From contig OY744544.1 of the NCBI GenBank assembly GCA_963556195.1, positions 47,511,484 through 47,575,483 on the forward strand: a stretch of 64,000 nucleotides of DNA, written 5' to 3'. A model generated the notes under the pieces. The model saw only the letters and a list, made by a program, of their open reading frames with translations. It was not told where the DNA came from and ran no database searches. This document shows, piece by piece, positions 57,401-64,000 of the stretch. This stretch comes from Sepiola atlantica (taxonomy: Eukaryota > Mollusca > Cephalopoda > Sepiida > Sepiolidae). The position numbers were made by a program, and so were the translations under genes. Position 1 is the first letter of the stretch. Each line of letters begins with the position of its first letter.

Positions 57401-59597
57401 AAATATATTCCATATAAACATTAAACCTAGGCGAGCCAAGTATATTTTATCCTGTATCTTTATATTTGTCCTTTGAACCCAAGCAAATCAAAACGGAAGA
57501 AATATTGTATCAGGTTGAAACGACGCCGCCAACCCATCTCCTAACCTTGAACTCACAAAAGGCGAATAGCGTGTCCAATCAGTGACACCCCGCTCCGTCC
57601 TGAACCTAACTTAAAACATTTACGAACATAATTTATCCTACATCAAAGTGTCATGTGTTGTCACCTTTTAACTCTTGTTTCCGGTTAGCTTCACACTATC
57701 ACTCTATCTTAAGCCTTAAACGAAGATAAATTAAACAACGGCCAAACACCTGGTGTCAGCTATTAACGTCGATGAGTGCCATGACTCCAAATCAGTGCAA
57801 AGTGTCATCGCCTGGCAACTCAAATAAAACCTTCACACACCGACCTACCCCGCCTACGCATATTAGCGGAGAACATATAACATGCGAGTTGACGAATCGA
57901 CCACAAAATTCCTGCCAGCCGAAGAGTACACTGTTTCCGGTCGAGTTACCCGTCAGCCCCAGCGTATAAGCTGTGAGAAAAAAGACAAAAAAGAGAAAGG
58001 AAAGCACGAAGTTGAAAAAGATCCTGACTTCATAACCGGGCGAATCGTCCCGAAATTTTTCTTTATACCTTTCAAGATTATTTCACCAAATCTGCCGTTG
58101 ACTATAAACCTATTACATCATTGTGGCAAACTAATACACCCCCTGCGAGAAGATTGCATAGCACCAAGTGAGACTTCCACGATCACACCCGCATATATGA
58201 TTTTTAAACACTTGCTCCTTTAATTCCGCGAATGACTTTCCATCCAAAGATCAGTTTGGATCTTGGATGAGTGTTACTTGCGACATTCCTGGCTTATTGA
58301 ACTTTTCAACTCGCGTGGCGAGTCTTGTAACAACCTTCCACATTATGTGACTGAGTAACCCTTTTTCTTCCGTTATTTGTTTGGGACACTATTTTGTTGA
58401 TAGATTTTGCACGCCATTAGTTAACGTTACACATGATCTATTTCCCTTAAAATAGTACTTTGTTTTCTTGTAGTTTGTTTTATATATGTTAATCTCTTCA
58501 CTGATTTTTCTATTACTAAATATAGTTTGAATCTTAACTTGGTGTCTGAGTCGTCTTTTACCTTCTCGTTATCCTACATTGTTTTCTATGTGATGTCTGG
58601 AATACTTATTAGTAATATTGGGACGTAGAGATCTACGAGCCACTTCCGGAAACTTTCATCTTTTTTATATTTATCATTGTCATGCACTCGCCGCCGTATT
58701 TCCGGCGACGGCTGTGTGTGACAATATACAAATTGAGGATGAAATATTTATCTATAAAATATTTGATAAAAGATATTCCATCCCCTTTCCTATCGTTCGT
58801 ATGCCGCATAAAAATAGTACTTGCCCTGTGTATATTTTTACGGGGGTATTATTATTGCTTGTGTTACATTAAAATCAATAGATTTTGTACCCCCAATGTC
58901 TTCTTTAGTAATAAGATTGATTAAACAAGGTAGCGAGCAAAATACATGTTTTAGACAATTAAATAAGGTAATTACTCGCCATCCTGATGCTTTTAACTCA
59001 TCTTATATATAAAGTAAAGACGTTTTTCCCCTGTACCTTCGCGTCGAATAGGAAAATAAACTCGAACTCAATAGGTTACTACAATCGCTACAACATCAAA
59101 CTTATTCGCTCGAGCGTGTTCTTAGCAAACTCTACACTCTTACATCCACCTCGGGCAAATTACTACTTTCGTTCCTCCATCAGTCACTCTCCCCAAAACA
59201 GACACCATACAGGTAGTAGCAAGAACATTTCCCTCTAACATTTTACTCCTCCCACGCTACCAGTCTACACCGGGCACAACTACACAAAGGATACTTTACA
59301 CATTATACACCTTATTATTTATGTTACGTTCGTCTTCACATTACAACACAGTAACATACGTTGCACAGAAAATATAACAGACGCTCCATTCAATACATGT
59401 GCCTACGTCACTTCCGTTAAATACTATTACGCAATCTCATACTCTCAGCCCCGAACAGCGTATACAGTTCACGAAACGCCTGCCACATTCACTACGCTTA
59501 AACAGTTATGCCGATTTCCCTTACCGATCTACGACTACTTTAGGTAATACGCCGTTCCTGTTCTGCTATTTACATTATACATCTAACATAAACAACA
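57401..59597. other. No supported gene (2.2 kb)
   Basis: The longest frame (57882-58223, plus, 113 codons) contains SGRVTRQPQRISCE, faintly like the tail of some retrotransposon pol proteins, but nothing upstream supports that. No repeats are recognised. Confidence 0.5.
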
Positions 59598-60935
59598 TTA
59601 CGTTTTCCTTACTTAAAAACAAAAACTTCTACAGAATTTGAACCAACGAAATACGTTAAGAAAAAAAAACGGTTACAGATTAGCCGATTAACATTCCCTA
59701 ATTTTTACTTCACACTGATTTTACCCATTCTTTTAATGGCTATTCATTTAAATTATACCTAAACATTTAAAAAATAACTGTTCACTATTCTGAGGAATTT
59801 TTAATTCCTACAATAAAAAAACAATTATTACTTTTATAAATTATTACTAAATAAAATACAATAACAATTGCTTTTTGGGGAAAAGTTCCCTAACCGTTAA
59901 ATACTTTGAGAAAATAAACAAAACATAAACAAACCGAATAGATACATTTTTAAAACATAAACAAACCGATTACATACATTTATTCTTTACGTTTTTCACA
60001 TTACCTTACATAAACGACACCAATTACATAATAACAATACATAACATTTCATCTCTAAAAAATAAAATAAAAAGATTACGTTTTCCTTACTAAAACAAAA
60101 CAAATAAATTTACTTCTACAGATTTTGACCCACCGTAATACTTTACGAAAAAAAAAAAACCAACGGATTACGTTAAGAAAAAAAAACACGGTTACAGAAT
60201 AGTCGAATGACATTCCCTAATTCTTGCTTCGCACGGATTCTTCCCATTCTTTTAATGTCTATTCATTTAAATGATAACTTTTCATTTCCAAAAATAACTG
60301 TTGACTATTTGGAGAAACTTTTAATTCGTACAATAAAAAAAAACAAATATTATTTTTATAAATTATTACTAACTAAAATACAATAACAACTGCTTTTTGG
60401 GGAAAAGTTCCCTAACCGTTAAATACTTTGAGAAAATAAACAAAACATAAACAAACCGAATAGATACATTTTTCCTTTACGTATTTCTTATTATTACACT
60501 TAAAGGACACCGATTACATAATAACAAAAATGAAAAATTTCAACTATAAAATGTAAGATAAAAAATTACGTTTTTACTTACTAAAAAAAAAAAACTTTAC
60601 TTCTACAGAATTTGACCCAACGTTTTACGTCGGAAAAAAAAGGTTATAGATTAGCCGAACGACATTCCATACTTCTTCCTTCGCACGTATTTTTCCCATT
60701 CTTTTAATGGCTATTCATTTAAATGATAACTTTTTATTTTCAAAATAACTGTTCACTATTTTGATACAGTTTATTTCATACAATAAAAATAAATATTATT
60801 ATTTTTATAAATTATTAATAAATAAATTACACTAACAATTGCTTCATTGTGAAAACTTCCCTCAACGTTAAATACTTTGAGAAAATTACTAAAATATACA
60901 CAAACAGAATAGATACATTTTTTTTTAATCCAATG
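59598..60935 (+). repeat. ~480-bp tandem repeat, about 2.8 copies
   Basis: Units begin at about 59598, 60076 and 60566 with TTACGTTTTCCTTACTNAAA, and share ACGGTTACAGATTAGCCG, CCATTCTTTTAATGGCTATT, GGGGAAAAGTTCCCTAACCG and CAAACCGAATAGATACATTT. It is C-poor and A-rich, with no coding. Confidence 0.9.
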
Positions 60936-61605
60936 TTGGGGGGGGGGGCAAATTGAAATCTCAGCGATTAATTAAAGAGGCCTACAGAGCCCCATTAAAA
61001 TCACCCCACCCCCCCCCCCCCATTATCTTTGTATAGAAATTCCATTTCCGTTGGCTGAAAAGACAAATGGAAAATGAGCACCACTGAAACACACACATAA
61101 TTAATGTAACCTGCAGAGCATTACAAATTGTATTCGGATGGTCGGGGGGAAATAAAATGACGATTATATGATTATTTTCAATAAAGAAGACTATTCGCTA
61201 TTTTTTTTAATTGACTGCGATTGAGTGACATGAGTCAAATGCCTAACAGCGGGGTGTGGCGGGATTGATAGGTTGATGTGGTGGATCTGTTTTGAAAAGT
61301 AACAAAATATAAATAAACCTAAAAGAAAAATATTGTATTCGAGGAGGGGGGGGATTAAACACCGAATTGTACAATATATTTAAATCGACAGAAGACTCAG
61401 GAATGTGCGGAAAATCCATCAACGTTAATTATACTATTTCGAAAAGTAAAACAAATAAAACTAAACCGAAATTAAAAAAAACATGTATTGGGGGGAATTG
61501 CCTATTATATGATTATTTATAATAATAAAGACTATTCTCTTTTTTTAAATGACTGCGATTGAGTCACATGAGCCAAATGCCTGGTGGCGGACGATAGTGG
61601 CCGTG
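60936..61605 (+). repeat. Duplicated segment upstream of the Helitron gene
   Basis: ATTGACTGCGATTGAGTGACATGAG-type sequence occurs at about 61205-61240 and again at 61546-61582, with similar AAAAGTAACAAAATATAAAT blocks at 61295 and 61440, giving a ~340-bp degenerate duplication. G runs and C runs of 10-13 bases lie at 60940-61022. Confidence 0.65.
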
Positions 61606-61609
61606 AAAA

Positions 61610-64000
61610 GTGCTGCCCGTTTTATGTTACGATTCACCTTCTGGCGAGCAAATGTATGGAGCGATTAGATATAACTCTTTCTCAAACACTAAATTAGAGA
61701 TTGTTCTTGCATTGCAAAGCATGCTTCACAGAGAAAATGTATATATCCAACAATTTCAGATGGCGATGGAGCATAATGGAGGTGCAACAAAAATTGAGAT
61801 CCTCTGACATAGATTTAGTTATCAGTGTGGAAATTCCGGATCCAGTGGCAGATCCGCTTTTACATGATATCATTAGGCACCATATGATTCATGGACCATG
61901 TGGAAACATAAACAGATGTTCACTCTGTCTCAAAGATGGACACTGCAGTAAGAGATATCCCAGACACATCTTGAGTGAAACTCAATCGGATACAAATGGC
62001 TACCCACAATATCGACGACTATCTCCTTTAGCTGGAGGTTTTGAGATGACAGTTACCCTACCTGGCAACATAACAGTTCCTGTAGACAACCGATGCGTTG
62101 TACCACATAATAAACTGCTTTGTAAGATTTTTAATGCACATATCAATGTTGAATATTGCAACAGCGTGAAATCAATAAAATACATTTGTAAATATGTAAA
62201 TAAAGGTAGTGATCAAGATACCTTCACAATTGAAAGTAATGCTCATGATGAAGTTAAGAGATACGATACGGGACGTTACATATCAACAAATGAAACCATT
62301 TGGAGAATACTTAACGTTCACATACATGTATATCATCCCCCAGTTATTCACCTATCAGTTCATCTAGAAAATGGACAGCGGATATACTTTACTGAAAGTA
62401 CTGCGGCAGATAGAGTTGCAAATCCACCTTCAACCACTCTAACAGCTTTCTTCAAATTGTGTCAAACAGATTTTTTGGCATGTACACTTTTGTACTCAGA
62501 AGTTCAACTTTATTATACCTGGGACACAAAAACTAAGGTATTCAAGCAACGATTACAGGGTAAGCCAGTTCCAGGCTATCCGTGCGTTAATAAAACAGAA
62601 GTTTTGGGCAGGGTATGCACCGTGCATCCAAATCAATTTCACTGCTTCTGTTTGAGACTGCTTCTACACAATGTTAGAGGTACACAGAGCTCTAATGACC
62701 TAAAAACCATCAATGGTCAAGTTATGACTACATTCAGGGATGCATGTAGTGCACCGGGACTACTTGAAGATGATAACCACTGGGATGCTACACTACAGGA
62801 AGCATCTATATCTGATTCTGCAAACAATTTGAGACATTTGTTTGCGATCATGTGCAGTGTCTCATCCAAATCGACTTTGGGATGCACACAAAGAAGCTTT
62901 TACGGAAGATTTCCTTCTTAGGAAACGCAATCAACAGCCTCAAGTTGATATAACACTTTCGGACGACATCTTCAATATGGCTTTAGTACATATAGAAGCT
63001 ATGACTTATAGGATGAATGGTAAAACACTGACAAAATTGGGTCTTACCTCACCTAATCGATCTAATACACATCCGGTCATTACTGCATGGACGCGTGAAA
63101 TTAGTTATCAAACTCATGAGCAAGCATCAATTGTTCGAGATGATATCGCACAACTAAATAATGAGCAAATTCATATTGCAACCACTCTTCTTCCTGGTGG
63201 TAGGAAAGCTCACTCCACATTTAAGTTGCCATTATCCTTAACAAAAGATGCTGATCCAATTTGTCAAATAGAAAGAGGATCAGATCCAGCTAAAGTTTTA
63301 CAGAATTGTTCCTTGATCGTATGGGATGAATGTACAATGGCACATAAACAAGCGTTCGAGGCTCTAGATAAAACATTGCGGCATAACACTTTTATTATCA
63401 GGTGACTTCCGACAAACGCTTCCTATTGTTCCATGTGGAAGTCCCGCTGACGAGCTTAATGCTTGCATTAAATTGTCATATTTGTGGAAGTACATTAAGA
63501 CTGTAACGTTATGTACAAACATGCGTGTACATCTCAATAGTGACCCAATGGCTGGTGAGTTTGACTCCCTACTCCTAAAAATAGGTGATGGCAAGCTTGC
63601 AACAACCAACAATGGCACGATTGTTATTACTCCAGGTATTGGCTCAATTGTTTCATCACTCACATAACTTAGTAGCAAAGTTTATCCAAATATAGCCGAA
63701 AACTATGTGCATCCTGAATGGCTAACGTAGAGAGCAATTCTAGCTACTAAATATGACATGGTAATGTCATCAATCAACAACTGCTTGATGAAATTCCAGG
63801 TGATGAACAAACTTTCACTTCTGTGGATTCTTCTCTCGATGACGACCAGGCTGTACAATACCCTACAGAATTTGTAAATTCATTAGAATTGCTTGGTATG
63901 CCAACACACAAATTAAAGCTGAACGCTGGATGCCCAATTATGTTACTCCGGAATCTTGATGTTCCAAGGCTATGTAATGGAACGAGACTGTGTGTTAAAC
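61610..64000 (+). pseudogene. Helitron Rep/PIF1-type helicase, internally deleted, runs off window
   Basis: N-terminal piece LEIVLALQSMLHRENVYIQQ (about 61685-61755) jumps straight to SSDIDLVISVEIPDP (about 61800), so the Rep core with the HUH and tyrosine motifs is missing. Then MIHGPCGNINRCSLC with KDGHCSKRYP, VVPHNKLLCKIFNAHINVEY, SIKYICKYVNKGSD, GRYISTNETIWRIL and HLSVHLENGQRIYFTES, all standard post-HUH Helitron blocks. A frameshift at about 62850 leads to NRLWDAHKEAFTEDFLL. In the helicase, IAQLNNEQIHI joins ATTLLPGGRKAHSTFKLPL, so the Walker A loop is deleted. SLIVWDECTMAHKQAFEALD (motif II), LLSGDFRQTLPIVPCG (motif III, after a shift at about 63395) and LKLNAGCPIMLLRNLDVPRL (63915-63975) follow. 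A stop lies at 63667. It is inactive, but long stretches are well conserved. Confidence 0.9.

Noticed and set aside
57882..58223. Possible retrotransposon pol tail (SGRVTRQPQRISCE)
   Set aside because: The short resemblance stands alone; no integrase or RT upstream in any frame.

Overview
The window is a gene-poor, AT-rich stretch of a large animal nuclear genome. Very long (TA)n microsatellites, tandem minisatellites, Penelope-like elements, Tc1/mariner transposons, Helitrons and several non-LTR retrotransposon families are packed together. No host protein-coding gene, rRNA or intact tRNA could be supported. The mixture fits a marine invertebrate, most likely a cephalopod or other mollusc; that is inference from repeat content, since no host gene is available for placement.

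Layout. 0-2.5 kb: Penelope-like reverse transcriptase remnant (minus strand) and a small inverted pair with a hammerhead-like core. 2.7-4.3 kb: decayed LINE. 4.8 kb: near-perfect 75-bp-arm palindrome. 5.76-7.60 kb: Tc1-type (DD34E) transposon with 302-bp terminal inverted repeats, inserted in a TA microsatellite. 10.57-11.83 kb: inverted pair of 270-bp Penelope-type termini, each carrying a recognisable hammerhead ribozyme. 11.9-21.5 kb: a nest bounded by inverted repeats of about 500 bp. It holds a Tx1/L1-type LINE that is interrupted by a Ty3/gypsy pol and flanked by 350-bp LINE-tail units. 21.6-28.5 kb: mostly unexplained, with small inverted repeats and one 144-aa open frame of unknown meaning.

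29-35 kb: second LINE of the 2.7-kb type, then a 27-bp satellite split by a GC-richer 2.2-kb segment, and a short interstitial TTAGGG tract. 37.7-39.5 kb: 15-bp satellite. 40.6-42.7 kb: TA-rich palindrome and a mariner-type transposon with perfect 28-bp ends whose 352-codon transposase has one stop codon. 44.3-47.9 kb: U2-snRNA-like sequences, G-run repeats and a second Tx1-type LINE (minus). 48-55 kb: several minisatellites. 55.1-55.5 kb: a repeat joining a U2 5' sequence to the LINE tail. 56.6-57.4 kb: another Penelope remnant. 59.6-64 kb: 480-bp tandem repeats, then a Helitron Rep-helicase gene running off the window, lacking both the HUH core and Walker A.

How the parts relate. The Tx1-type LINE tail recurs at 12.4, 12.8, 20.5, 46.2 and 55.2 kb, and U2-like 5' sequence occurs beside it twice. 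This suggests a U2-linked element family, as in the known Keno elements. DNA transposons and Penelope ends repeatedly sit inside (TA)n tracts. The most interesting items are the paired hammerhead ribozymes, the U2-headed LINE-tail repeat, and the large inverted-repeat-bounded nest.
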